Under the pieces are notes generated by a model, which was not told the origin of the DNA, made no database searches, and saw nothing but the letters and a program-made list of their open reading frames with translations. Made by a program: the position numbers and the translations under genes. From Platynereis dumerilii (lineage: Eukaryota; Annelida; Polychaeta; Phyllodocida; Nereididae): DNA of 64,000 nucleotides. The DNA lies in NCBI GenBank assembly GCA_026936325.1, contig JAPTHN010000003.1, positions 60,911,192 through 60,975,191 on the forward strand, in the 5' to 3' direction. Position 1 is the stretch's first letter. Every line of letters begins with the position of its first letter. Below, piece after piece: positions 21,295 to 36,100 of the stretch.

Positions 21295-24190
21295 ATGTAA
21301 TGAGTCTGTCATTCCACAGTTATTTCATTCATTCACAGTATTTTTGCAGCTACATAATTATTCACTTCACTCTCTGTACTGCATGCAGTGCATATAGTGT
21401 TCGTCTAACAGAATTTACACACTTTTACCTGTCTACAAGTGGACTGCTCTTGCATTGCCACAGATCAGAACATATGCTGTCTTGTGTTGCCACCTAGTGA
21501 CTAGTGTGCTATTCAGCGAGCTCCTGCGAGCGTCCACATATACTTTCGACCAGAAGAACACACACAATTTTGTCTGGAAGACACCGGGGCTGTTTCTGAG
21601 TGTGCTGATGGCCTTGTATACTTCGTTAGAGAATGTGATTGCCGAGTCTGACTCTGGTATACATCAATGTTGGATAGAAATTTTGTGAATGTGCAATGAA
21701 ATTGGAACTATTTCTTGGGACAGCAATGCTGTAGCATAGGAAATCAACTTTTGTGCCAGGTGGCAGCAGCATGCAGTTCTCAGTTTCACCAGACTGCACT
21801 TTTCCAAAAATTTCCAGACAGTGCTCCTTCATCCTCTGCTCACTTTCAGTGTTCCCCTTACAATATGTTTTCCAGGACACCATTGTCCAATGTGTAAGAC
21901 CTTAAAATATAATGTCAGAGCTCCCACATTTCCATAAATCAGTAAAAACTGTCATATTTCACTGTATTTGTCCACTCTCATAATGGTCCATGGCACCATG
22001 CTCCTAATTCTGCCCCCCTCCTTTTGGTACACCCACTCTTGTCCCATCATGCACCAGTGCATCTTGGAGGTACAACTGGAGGGGGGCACCACCAAAAAAA
22101 AAAAGAATGGACTTTTTTTGATGAATCAGGGGGTCACTATAAAAACATTCGTTTAAACTGAATTAAAAAAGTATTAAAAAAGGTAGATAAAAACAGTGTA
22201 GAGTTCAAAGTACAAATACATTGTGATTAAAGGCGGAGAGGACGACTGCACTCAGCTGCAGTGGATTGCACGCTGCTGGCAGTTTTTATGGGGGACCCTC
22301 TAGTTATTAAGATTTATAGGCATGCTGCCACTGTGCAACGCCCATTGACCCATTCTTTAACAGAAAGGGGAAGGGGGAGATGTTGTATGTGTCAAATTTT
22401 GCTTTGAGACACTTTGCCCAAAAATTAAAGCTTTGCCATGTAATCTAATTAACAGGTTCTGCTACCGAGGAGCAATTTTGTGAGCTGCGCAGGGCGGTCA
22501 ACAGAAAGTTAGTCTGGGGAGCTCACACAAGAGTCACTTTTGTCTGGAATAAACCGGGGTTGTTCCAGAGTACGCTGATGGCCATGCATGTCTACTTTCT
22601 AAAGAACATGCTCATCTATTCTGACTTGGGTTGATTTGACAAAGGTTGAGATCATTGGAGGTCAAAGACATAATCTGACATGTGCTTGAAATTCGGACTC
22701 TTTGAGCCTCAGAGGAGTCAAAGAGCAATAAAATTTTGTCTTGAAGAAAACCATGGCTGTCCAGGGTTTGCTGATGGTCATGCATGTCTACTTTCTGGAG
22801 AAGATGATTGTCTATTCTGACTTGGGTTGACCTGTATGCTGAACAGAAACTTAGTGAATTTGCAAGTATTACTTGGAGCAGCACACAAACTTTGTGCCAG
22901 ATGGCAGCAGCATGCACTGCAGTCAAAGGACTTGTTAACAATGTTCAGTTAAAGTTGATTCCCACAGAATACAGCTGCTCCACCTATTGTACTCCACGTA
23001 ACTAAATGGTTCAACCAAAATACCCCAGCTGGTGGCTCCCCTGCTTGGTCAAATTGTTCATATGCATTGGAAAAGCCACAGATTTTTGAAAACAGGGGTT
23101 GGCTCACTCGAAGGCTTCTGGCTTAGCCAGGAATAACGGCACTAAACTATAAATACACACATTTTGGGTCGATATACAGGCCTATAATCCCATCAAACTT
23201 CCATAAAAATCGGAGAAGGAATCTTCGAGATATTCTAGTGTATTTTAAAGGGGGCTTATTTTTGTTGAACTGTATTTCATAATTTTTTCATATTGTACAC
23301 CACGTAACTCTCAAAAAACACTGGTTACCCCCCTTCAAAGACTTGTTTTTCAATAAAGTGTATTTTCAGCTATATTCCTTCTATTTTTCATAATTATCTC
23401 TTGGATATTGTTCGAGTGACGCTACTTTTCGTTATAAATCCCACACTGTTTTGGTATTTTACTGTATGTCTTAATGTAATGACATAAGATTTTGAAAAGA
23501 TCATAGTTCGAAAACTATGTTGGATAGCCTACCTATTTTTTCACGTTGGAAAGCTTTGTTTTTGAAGAACTTTTTGGCAAAGTTTCATGAATATCTCATG
23601 GATTTTTAGATTTCTTGCCAAGTGTGGGATTCAACTTAAAATTAAATAAACCGTATATGTCCCAGATACTGCACAAGGGCTTCTAGCTTTCGGCCAAACA
23701 TGGGATATCGAAAGCCTGCTTCATTTAGGTGTAATAAAATTATGATATAAATAATTGAAAGGCCAGGCATATTTAATCTTTAGTTTCTCGGATCTTCTCC
23801 AGGCCATTTTCATCGGGTTGGTAGGACGAAAAACATTTTTATAAAGACAATTTATTAAATATAGTGGGTAAGCTAATTTTTGTTCCTCATGCTAAAATTT
23901 GTTGGGTCAGTCGATCCTAGAAGCTAAAAATTAAAAATGTCTGGCCTAAGTCAGAGAAGAATTCAATCCCACTATATGAGAGGAATGCAACTCCATTGAA
24001 GAGGAAAAATAAAAACAAACGACTTGGTTTGCATGCTCGTGATTATATATTTTTTAATATTCCATCTGGTCAAGTCGTTCTTACAGACCAATGCACATAA
24101 CACATGTTAATTCCAAAAACATTCCGTAGTTGAATCATAGAGTGTTGTTTGAGCATCAGTCGTGTGGTCGGTCAGAATCCGTTGTATGCA
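21295..24190. other. Spacer with three diverged copies of a ~200-bp segment
   Basis: Between stack 1 and the peroxidase 3' end. A segment reading TTTTGTCTGGAA..CC..GGCTGTT..GAGTGTGCTGATGGCC occurs near 21570, 22540 and 22735, followed by TTGTGCCAG.TGGCAGCAGCATGCA at 21750 and 22895. I see no gene. A possible variant polyadenylation signal ATTAAA (minus strand, 24058-24053) follows the peroxidase stop by about 135 nt. Confidence 0.45.
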
Positions 24191-27100
24191 TTAATGTGGT
24201 CTCCAATGCGCGAAGTTGATGGCAGGGAGTTTAGAGCAATCTTCGACATTGTTGTTATCTCCTCTGTAGAGACCTGCTAATCGGTACAACCTATCAGGGG
24301 AGAATCTCTTTCTGTTTTGAGAAAAGAAAAAAAATGAGTATTTAGTATCCCAAATTTTGAAATAATATCGACATGTTTGGGACGTTAGAAAAGTTATGAC
24401 AATTAGAAAGTGGCTCAATAAAATTAGTTCTGTGAAAATCTCATCCATCAAATTTAAATAGAAATGTCTTCCATAAAAATGAATGTATTGCAATTTACAT
24501 TTCAGACCACATTTGCATATTATATATAGAAGTGAGGCTCTGGATTGGGGGTTATGGGGGAACAGGGAACTAAATAGTAATAAATAGTAATATGTAAATG
24601 GCACAGGCATGAAATTCGCACTGTAGGACTTCTAGTAATACCATAACTTCCATACTTATTTCGTAATCAATGTTTGAAAGGCAGTTATGTGACTGTTTCA
24701 AAAATTAGTAAGATGGATATACAGAAAAATTAGGATACAAGTAGAAATTGCAGATAGACAAGTAGTGAGATATAGAGAAATATCGAATAGAAAGATAAAA
24801 TATAAATAAAATAGGATAGATAGATACATTGTAGATGTTAGATAGATAGATAGATAGACAAAATTGATTGATAGATTGATTGGCCAATTGCTTGATTGAT
24901 AATCAGCTAAATGGTAAAAAGGCAGACTACACTTAAAGCTGCCAAATTTAAGTCTATTTTAGATTGTTGGTATTACATAATAGTATAATAGTAATTAAAA
25001 AAAACATGATTGTCATATAGATTAATTGCTCACTATTGCATAATTATCAATCAAGATATATATGTTACTTTAATTTTGTAATGTTTTCTTGTTGTCTGTT
25101 TTGAAATTAAGTGAATCACTTGTAAATAATTTAATTGTAACTAACTTGACAAGACTAAAATAATAATGAACTATTCCATAAAAAATTGTAGGTTCCGGGA
25201 ACACTACTGAAGAAAATTGAAATTTTAAGACACTTCTAAAGACGGATATGGTATGTTTTGTGAAATATGAAACTAAATCATCGAGAAGAAGCTGGGTCCG
25301 CTTGACCTAATTTCCTGCTTTGGACCCTTGATGTTGAGACCATCACTGCATAGATTTTAAAGTCCTTTCTTGTGCTCAGTTCGCCTGTGCGAACAAAAAA
25401 GGTAAGTGGACAGAGGGAACACAAAATTCCCGCCAGAGCTGAGGGATAGGAAATTCAGAATGCAATTAGAAAAATTGCAGAGGGTCGGGGAATTCAAAAG
25501 TAAAATTGCCAAGGGATGGGGGGGGGGACGTTGCGCCCCCATCCAGAGCCTCAGAAGTGAAGTCCATGGTATTCCACAAAGGGATTATACTACTAGACCG
25601 ATCCTCCTCCCTGCCTGGTTTACACCATCACTTGATCGGACACAAATTGAACAATTATTGCTTGATTCAGACAATCTTTTTTTCAGTGAAATTCTACACA
25701 CCCAAAAAATTTGAAGGCCCTGGGGAAGGGTTGCAGAAGAGCATATTTCTGGATACGTGTGATTTTGTCTCCAACGTCACAGAGCATCCTTGAAATCAGC
25801 GACTTTCTGATCTCTGTCAGCTGGCCTACAAACAGAAACGCGTTTGTTAAATTATGTTTAATAGACAATAGATAATGATAATGTTGATTTTGATTGGGTT
25901 TGTACAACAGAAGAGTCATCTGAATGTTTATTGTACAAATACGCACATGATATGTGCATGACTGCATGTGCAATATGAAAAAATATTTGCATGTGGAAAT
26001 TCATATTGGACATGGCATGATATAATTCTGCCATTGTGTTTTCTGACAGAATAAAACTTCCTTAATGAGCCTTATTTATATATTATACATGATTCCAATA
26101 TCCTGCGACACTCCAGTACAGCTATTAAAAACTCTTCCCCACTTCAGAAATCCTTTCCCAATCAGAAATCTCTTCCCAAATCAGAAATGCTTCCCCCATC
26201 GCCAATTCGGAAAAAAAAAGAAGAAAAAATTATATATATATAGACTTGCCAAATGTGAATCCAAGCCTGCCGTTCGAGCGCTCAAACCAAAAGCGATCTC
26301 CAATGCGAAGACTTCTGAATTGTTTGGCAATGATGCAAGCGAATGTTGGACCGACTATTCCTCCATCCACAGGACGCTCACTTATGCCTCCTGGGAACAA
26401 CTCCAAATTGTCTATTTTCCTGCACAAAAGGTGGTAGAAAATTATGCTCAGAAACAGACTAAAAGCATTAAATTAGCTAAACATGCTTACCAACACTCTC
26501 CGTAGAAAGAAACCATTGGTTGTTGGACACATGGACCCGATTTTGCCAACAGAATTGGCATTTTAAACCCGATCTAATTCAAGTTGCTACAAGTTACTAA
26601 TTCCAGTGATAGAGTGGCAACATAGTACTTTAGGAACTCACCAGCCTGATTTCACTATCAGGGCTAAGGCCAGGTCCAAGACTTAAACCGAGTCTATGTA
26701 CATGGTCCCACAACCATTCTCGTATGGAGTCACAGTTAGATTGATGCACTCCACTGAACTGAGGTTTGAAACAGGTGATTACAACAAACAGTCAATGCTA
26801 AACAATGCTAAACAAGATAATCCAGCTTGCTATTATTTTAGGGACCATCTCAGATCTGTGTTATAAGCTCCAAATGAGGAAAGATTTTACAGTGGAGGTC
26901 CCTAACTAAAGAGGCAAAAATAATCAGCCAAGTGCTATTTGTCATAAATTTATGTGTACAGCTGTGGTGGAGCTTCTTGAGTTTCTATAGGGGGCCACTA
27001 GGAAGTTGGCCTTGCAGATATACTTTCCCTATAGCAGGAGTACCCGCCAAATTTACCTCCAATATTAGGAGGATGCTCATGCTACAGCAAAGGTAAATGT

Positions 27101-30100
27101 GCCTACAATTTACAAATCAAATATATATTTGCCCCTCTTTATGCTCAGTAGCTCCTTCACTGCATGACCTTGGGAGCTGTCATGGTTGAGTGATTGGGGA
27201 CCATATCCAAAGCACACCTGGAGCATAATATTATCCCATAGAGATTTCCTTCAAAAAATTATGTGGCCTAAGTGTATAGAGATTTGAGACAACATAAGAC
27301 AAGTGATAAAAGAAAACACTGTATGAGAACATTACATATTCAACTTCTCACAAACTGGCCAGTCTAAAAGTGTAATAATCCAAATATTATGCAAGCCACA
27401 ATTAGTTTGTTGTAATGGAAATAGAAATTTCATGTTCATGACAAAGAATTTAAAAGGGCTTCTCATTGCTTGCTTTGCTGTCTATGTTAATAACACCTGT
27501 AATTAGGCATGCCTAATCATGATGTAACATGTATTAGGTTTGTTAAATCACACACTCATAGTGGTACATTGGAGGTGTAGATGCAACTACACATACATAA
27601 AACATTATTAGAATATTTGGAAAATAAAATATGTGTTTGAAGAAACCTCAGGTCCCTACAATTCTTTTTTTAAAGAATTTCTTGTTAACAGGACTGTCAG
27701 AGCTTAAGAATTTATGACAGAGCCAGGGAGTATTTGCAAAAGAACTTAAAATTGGAACATTTGAGCATCCATTTATCCACATGGTGAAGGGCAAGATAGT
27801 TACTGAAGACCATGCAGGTTAATCCTTTAACCTGGTCTTAGCTTTGTTGGTCAAATTGGGCCGATTTGAGATGAGGTTTAGCCTTTACACTCTGTTGGTG
27901 AAATCAGGAATAGTGTTTCATATGATTCTATATATTGAAATGTTCCAATTTGGATGACTTTTCAGATCACTATGTTTGTAGGTTTTCTCCATGATTGCAC
28001 AATTAAACACTATTAAACTGGTAATTGCATAAAGCTATATATCAATGTCTATAATGCATTGAAATTATGTTTCAGATACAAGAAAAAAAGAAGACTTTAC
28101 CCTATGGTTGAAATTTTCAAAAAGTATTTTTCTTAAAAAATGCACCAAAATGTTCACATAATTTCTTTCAAATTCTATTTTTAATCTCAGTGGTCAAGGG
28201 GGGGCCCAAACCCACAAGGAATGGACTCCTGGATCCGCCCCACTGCTATGCATACTGTGCATTGCGTGAATACCTCCTATACACGTTTCTCAATCTTCTC
28301 CTCTGGGGCCGCCATATGTCAACCAAATCGTCAAAATCACTTGCTTCGCTCAGGTTACATAGTCTACGCCAGGCGTTGTAGTCTGAAAAGATGAAGGTCG
28401 TCCAGAAATTAATTCATTTGAATTGAATTTTGCCAATAGCTGGAGTCATTGGAAAAAATTATGTGATACGCTTTTGATACATGTACTGTAAATGGCTAAG
28501 AGCGCCTTTTTGTGTTATCACTGGCTCTGAATCTCAAAAAGAGTTGCAATGCTGAAATGAAAGTCTTAGTACTTACTTGGAATTCCATGATCTCTGCCTC
28601 TTTGAATGTTCAGCGCAACCAGGTCAACTCCCATTCCATGTGGAGGATTATCAGTGAACAAGTGTCTGGTGATCTGCAAAGAGCAAAAGTAAGACACTAA
28701 TATGTAGATGGCACAGCCATGAAATTCGCTCTGACAGTTTTCATAGAACGATCACTGCAACTTCATTTTTATTTCATATAGACAATTACATTATAATTAT
28801 ATGTGAAAAATAGTAATGTAACTGTTTTTCAAACGCAAGACAGATATACCAATGTGCTCCTTGAATGATAACTCTTCGTCAAATAAAATTCCCAAGTATG
28901 TAAAAAAATCAACTGATCCGTAGGCCGCTATCACTCACCCAAAGACACCTGAGACCGAGGCAAGGCCAAGGATTTGACATCCGAGACCGAGCCAAGGCCG
29001 AGGCCATCAAAATATGGCCGACTCACATTGGCCGAGGCCGGCCTCGAGATCTCCAACACTGGTATAGAGACTAGAATCTCTTGATAAATGCAAGTTATGA
29101 ACTATGTGTGCAGCATATGTGTGCAGTGTATCCAACCACTATAAAGGACTTGCCTGGGATGTGAACTGTCTGTTGACCTTTTCCATTGGTACTTGGAACA
29201 ATCCTCGCAGAAGAGTGTCAACTGGAGAAGCCCCACTGGCATATTGCCTAAAAAGGAGTCCAGGATTATGGAAAATCTGAAAAACAAAATAGATAAATAT
29301 TTTGTTAGACTTGTAGGCAGATTAGTTTACCCCCCCCCCCCCGTGGCAAGGGGGACAGGCATGGAGGGCAAAATGTGCCCTTGATTTAGATCTAAAAATG
29401 CACTATTTGGCCTTTCATAAGTATTTATTCATAATATTGTGTTATTGGCGCTCCATAATAATTTTGTTGTGCAAATTGGAATTGCCTTTTTTATCCGCCT
29501 GCCGTCGCCGCTAGCATTTCCTTCTGCCACCTCTGACAGGCTGACAGTAACATAGATAGACATTACAGCTGAAGTAAAAAGGACAGATTTAAGCAAATTT
29601 TGACTATGAGAGGAGCCTGAGAATGTTATGTTTTCAAGACATTTAATTGGATTATAACTGCTTAACTTTTGATCGGCTGTGATATTACTCATGTCATGCA
29701 AAGTCAGTCAGCTATGTACATGGTCCATCTCTGCCAATAGCAATCACTGATATATACATGTATCAATCTGAAGGCAAATCCGTCCTTTTGACTTTGACTG
29801 TAATAGGTTTATATGCGCATAGTTGGCATTAGTTGCATACCTGACTGAATAGAAGTTCTTGCTCAACGCCATCATTGTGATTGATCATTTTGACAGTGTC
29901 CGGAATTGCACTGTGGCCCATTCGAAAAGCTGCAGCTGAGAAAGCATTCCCGATTTCTGCACATTCGTTTTGATTATACCCTGTCAAAGGAAATACAGTC
30001 AGTGAAAGGCTTTCATTTATACAGTGCCATATATATTCGAAGAAAGCTCCAATTGAATAGAAAAGCCACCATGAATAGAGGCCCTGGGTAGGTAGGTGGC

Positions 30101-33100
30101 GAAAATAATAAAGGCCTCTCTCAGGCCACCCCTGTAATTATAGAGCCCCCCCCCCCCGAATAGAGGACCTGAAGGTGCCTGTCTATTGTCTATAATAATA
30201 AAGGCCTCCCCCGAATAAAGATCCCTCAAGTTCACCATTGCAGATAAATCACTAGCCCCTTTGTCCAACATGGGCCCAGGTGACCCAGCAAGAGCTGGAT
30301 TCGAACCCCAGACCCACCGATTGGCAGCCCACCTGACCAACCCTCTCCCCCTGATTTTTGATTACGATTATTTGTTAGTTGAAAAGTTTTTTGATAAAAT
30401 TGTACAGATTTTGCATAAACCTCTATGGAATGCTATGCTTACCATACCACCATCCATTCCCTAACGTCAATCCAAATTTTGCCATTGCAGCCGGACCAAC
30501 AACTAACGGCAAGTATTCATTGAAAATCTGATGTTGCCACACAGCTATGTTGATTTTACGGGCCTCCTGCATGAATAAAATTATTTTATTGTTATCATTC
30601 GTTCAAATTATAATATATCACATTAAACCTATTTTAACTGCCAGATTAACATATCTCTCATTCTAAGCTGATCAATACATGAATCAATTGCTTTAAAAAT
30701 GTAAACAAATACTCCTTCATGTCGTGGAAAACCCTTGTTTTGTTTACAAATCAAGCATTGCAGGTCTTTCCTTATAGCTCTTTGCGAATTGGTGGTTCAC
30801 TGAAAAAATTCATTTTCTTATTTTCAACTTGCAAACTGGCTTTGCCACATCATCGACAGTTTTCTGTTGGTCTCCCAATCTTCTTATTTGATGAAGTCAT
30901 TTAAGTAGCTTATTTATTGTCACCTATACTATGTTGCTAGATATGATAAGCACCTAATCAACTGATTAAGCATAACTGACACAAACAAAACATCTTTAAG
31001 CCAGTGACATCACACGACCAAGTTGAAAGTTAATTTTGAAACTGTTTGGACCGCTAATCCACTAAAAGCTCTAAGTAATTAAAGGTTAGAAAGTCAATTA
31101 AACTCACTTAATTACGGAAAACACAATTCTGTTGCTTGGAGGTGTATAATATACTTAAACTCTATCAGCTTATGGTCAAAACCTGCAAATTAAATTTTTC
31201 ATAGAATTGACGGACTTACTTGCTTAAAAAAAATAATTTGTTTTAGCAATTTTCTAATTGCGAGCTGACTCATAATGTAGGTGTTACTTTGTACACTCTA
31301 AAAAATTTCAGACAAAATAGGTTTTTTAGATTCAAAATGGTTTTTTGAAAAACCAAATTTCAAAGCAAAACCAAAATGGATTTAAAAAAAAATCCATTTT
31401 GGTTTTTTGCATTGAAATTTGGTTTTTCAAAAAACCATTTTGAATCTAAAAAACTAATTTTGTTTCGACATTTTTTAGAGTGTAGCAGATTAGCCATAAA
31501 TGGGAATACAAGTATCCAAAATACTCATACCAAGAACACCCTGTCTAATGACCATGTGGGATTGACTCCTCTCAGCTTGTTTGCAATGAAGTTGTGGTAG
31601 CGATGATACACAGTGTGTAAGGCACTCAAAAGGGAGTTTTCATTCACTCTCACGTCACCTGAAATAAAACATACATCCAATAGTATTTTTGTCAGGGTAT
31701 AATAAGTTGCTCCAAAGCGTTTGCTTGGGGTCGGCCCTTCAGCTAAATTGGTTACATAGAATTTAAAGGGGGAATATGTTATATGGTGCATCCACCTAAG
31801 GCTTTGCATACTGTTCTGTAAGGTGATACGTGTATAATATATGCCAAAAAATTCTGTATATGTCGTACAGCAGCTTTTGGTTGGGCACTGCGCTGCCATA
31901 TGATTTAATACGATTTTAAATTTTACCATACCATGGAAGTGATACAACTTCTTTATATTTTGTAATGTTATTTTCTATAGACCAAGAAGCCCTTCGGGGT
32001 TTTATTTCTATTTTTGTTATTAACTCCTGTAGCCTATATATGTACTGAATATAGTGAAAAAAAAATTGTATTCTTTCTCAAGCTTTATGCTGAAATTTTA
32101 TTCTCACTGAATTAAACACAACAACTCATGGTGAATTGTACTAAATCATGTTTGGAGGCCATGGAAATTATGCCCAGAGGGAGGCAAACAATGATTACAT
32201 GTATTACACTTTTATTAATGACATTTTAATGTGTCAAGTATGCTAGAAAAGTCAAGTAAGTGTAATACTATTTATTTGTTAAGCAAGAAGTAGCTGACAC
32301 TTTCATTTTTGTGGAGCCCTCACACAAGCAGACAGCCAAATTTTGGACGCACAGTGATGGCACCTTCGGTAGCTATGAGATTGGTTGATCGTAACGAATG
32401 AGACAATTTTTAAAAGTTGTTCTGTATTTACCTGATTTGAAACAGAAAACCCCTGGAGGGAAAGTTTTACAGTCTGGGTCATCTCCTTTTGGCAACAGGT
32501 CATTGAATCCCAAGGGGTGAGGTTCTGTCTTCAATAGATCTGGAATAACATGCAGCATGAAGTCACTACAGAGACAAGTATTCAGGTCTTAGAGTTAAAA
32601 CTGCCACCTGTACTGGATGGTATCAATGCTAACAGTCGACGAATGTCAAGTGCCTACAGAATCAGAATGAAATATTTCTTGCCATGTCATATCCTTATCC
32701 ATGCAATGTTATTTTCTATTACTCATAAGCAATATGTGAGGTCATGTCATATACTTTCAATGCTATCAAAATAACTCACCAACTGAGTATCAATGAGGTC
32801 ATGACTTACTCTATGACGAATTGACAGTTCATTTCAATGCAATGGATAGGGCCTGTTGTGAGGTCATTGATGTGCCCTTGCAGGTGAATGTAAGTACTCA
32901 TCATTCATCAACTTTAGCCCGAGAGGTGATAAACACATATTCCTTGTCTCGGATGTCAATGTCTTGTCCCCAACACAGACATGATTTCGCTAAAAAGACG
33001 AGCCCTCCTTCAACTAGCAACATTGTGTTTATGTTTTTTGCCCCTTTGGTTACAGCCTGCGCCATTATACCATGTATAATTTAAAATAATATTATGTGAT

Positions 33101-36100
33101 CTGTATAAGAGGTGAATCACTTACGCCTATGAGTCATATTTCTTAGATGCATCGCTTCCTCTTCCGTGTTGCCATAGATATTGGAAAGATCGAGATATGA
33201 CGTGATCTTATTCAACTGCTCGCGGGGTCCTAAATTATAATTATTCATGAATAAGCTAATATCACATCAACACTTCAAAATTACAAAGAACGCATCCTGA
33301 CAGGGACAGGGTTTGTTTGTTTGTTGTTTGTTTGTGTTTTATACCTCTGTAGCACCTTAATGGGCTATATCGAGGCAGATGATTGCCGTATGATGATGAG
33401 ATGAGAAGACTGTGAGTCTGGAACATACCCTATTAATTCAGGGATGCCCAGGGTTTTTCAGTTGCCCCAGCATAGAATACTGGATACAACCCGCCTCCAT
33501 TTAATGTCCCATGGGCTCGGACTAAAGTGAGTTCCCGGGGTGAGATTTGAACCCACGCCCTCAAAGCCAGTTGACAAGCACACTCAGGCATCATTTTTGG
33601 CAATTGCAGGCCCCTGGCAGGCACGTTTCCTTTAAAATACTTTTTTCATCCCAGTGGTCTATGCGGGCTGGCTCCTCTGAATCCCCCTGGATCTGTCACC
33701 TTGAACAGCAATTTCCAATGTAAAACTGAACGTACATACAAGTAATGTTTAATGACTGTGACTTTGCATGTACCACAGAAAATAATATGCTGTTTGAAAA
33801 TTGTAGGCCTACGAAATGTATTGATAATTTTGCTTTGAAAATACAGGTGACAAGTAATCACTTCCCCACTTAGGCTGGGACCTGTGGTATTGGGAAGCTT
33901 CGAACAGCTAGCACTAACGTTACTACAGGGGAACAAAAAGTGCAACGAAATGACAATGTGTTTGGTGTTCAAGTGGCTTTGCCACGTCACAAATTTTCAC
34001 ACTTGGCTGAACAATTTCTGTGTGTCACACTTCAAGAGTATTCCTATGACTTTGAGACAACACCTTCTTATACAATAATGAAATAATTATGTTATGCTTA
34101 GAAGCAACTGTCATCAACAATTGATACATACTGCACACACCTGCCAGATGTTTAGGGAGGGGGGAGGCATCTATTTTTTTTTATATCTTATCATTCAAAT
34201 TGATATGTCTTGGGAACTAATGACTTGAAATAATACAAATATACATTTAATTAAATAATTGGTCATATTGCTGAATGTTTAGCCTTTGTAGCCATAATTT
34301 CAGTGCTCTCAAATTTTTAACTGGCGGAAGTTGCGGAACCCCCTCCCCCCTTACCCCCCAAAAGAGTCTACTTGTGGTTCACCCAGATGCACAACTTTCG
34401 TGTTTGAGTGAACGATTGGAGCTTTATCCTGTATTTGTGCACTCTAGTAAGAAATTAGGGCACGTGACACAGCAATGGGGTGAAGGATATATTTGAAACT
34501 ACCGTCCAAGGAAAGTCCAGTTGACTTCGCCAGAGTTGGGATCAAACCTTGGACCCATCGATTGGAAGCACAGGGCACTATAAACTCAGGTCACCACCTA
34601 TTCATACTATTATTACTGGGCAAGAGGAATAGGTAATTAAACTTCATTTCGAAACATATTCTTTAAAGTTAAAATGTAGGCCTATTATGATCAGGAAAAA
34701 TGTATTTGGTAAACATATAGACAAAGTTGCCGTACACATAAATGAGGAAATGGTCGTGTACTATTTTTGTGTGTTCTTGTGAAGTAACACTTCTCTAAAT
34801 TCCTAAATCTTTTGAGATTTGTCCCATGAAGGGGATGCAATGGACAACTATGATGAGTGGTGTCCTTCAATATATACTTTAGGTGGAGACCATTAGATTC
34901 CAAGTGGGAAGGCTTAGAGTCTTCCTAAACAGCTAAATGAAACATATTTTTCACTGTAGAAACGCCTGTAAAAAAATATTTGTTTCTAATCCAAGCAACA
35001 CCCTTTTGAAGAAACACCCTACCATAAATTATTTATTTCAATACTGCCCAGAAAGAATTTATTGATTTTACCAAAACTAGGCATGAAATTATTTATTACA
35101 GAAACCTCCAAGCCCCCCTCCCCCATGGAATTTTTATGGTAGCCAACTTATATATCCATCCATTATCTACTAAAAAGGTGTTGCTCCAAACACTTATGGA
35201 TTACGGTATTCAACTTTGGAAATATTTACACTCAAGTGTTCACTGGGGCATTGAAAAATTGCTCGTTACAAGACCAGTTGAGCAACAAACCACATGGTCA
35301 TTTCGTTGCACTTCTTGTTCCTCTGCAGTAAAACAACATTTTAAAAATGTTTCCATTGTTATAATTTTGATTCAATATTTTATAACGTTAGATGCTTGCT
35401 GGGTTAGCTCAGTGCACCATAAAGTTGTCAACCTCTGGTGACCTCAGTGTTGTTAGTCAAAAGGGTCAGCATTATTTTACCTCAATTTATTAATAACAAA
35501 TAAAGATCCCTTGTGTGAACATGACTAATACAGTTTACATATTTAAGTGAATACTTATAAGTGTGAAACCCTGTTTTTCAGAATACCTGATTGAATTTAA
35601 CAAATTAATAGACTGACACTGCATCAATCAACCATTTTTTCTTACACCCAATGTGGAAAGCAGTGGGGAGGACCTAAGAAACTTACTTAATCCAAGCGAC
35701 GCTTTAATAAGGTTTGACTGCAGTTTGTCCATTTCTGTTACTAACACATTACTTAGCATGGAACTTTAATATGAGGACAGTAAGATAGACTGTAGAGCAG
35801 ACTGTCATAAGTGAGAAATTACAAATGATTTCACTCCATTATTACACATTCCTGCACTCTGTAGGGAGTAAAAAGCTTGCCTACACTTTGTAATTCTTCT
35901 TTGGACATGATTCTGGCTATAATTACTGAGTACATGCAGCACCAAGATATCAATGTAATTTACATTAGGGATTACACAATTATTATTATCGTTTTCATAG
36001 CTACATGTTTTTCAAGTTTGCAATTTGCTTCATTCCAAAACTGTGATGTCAGAGAGTAAGTTGAATAATTTTGTTTATTACAAGCACAGATTTCAGGAAG

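Noticed and set aside
25683-25702. Peroxidase ending at KFFGCVEFH without the last exon
   Set aside because: A phase-2 donor at 25702 joins to 24311 and restores the family's C-terminal Cys and Trp (DCSKLPAINFAHW).
26065-26505. 146-codon + strand frame
   Set aside because: Antisense to peroxidase exon 26419-26250.
30270-30345. tRNA gene
   Set aside because: Only a B-box-like region; no acceptor stem or full cloverleaf can be built. Treated as a SINE head.
35690-35760. Possible extra peroxidase exon (LVTEMDKLQSNLIKASLGLS)
   Set aside because: Exons 37097 and 33229 already join in phase with no family residues missing, and this stretch lacks a good acceptor and resemblance to the domain.
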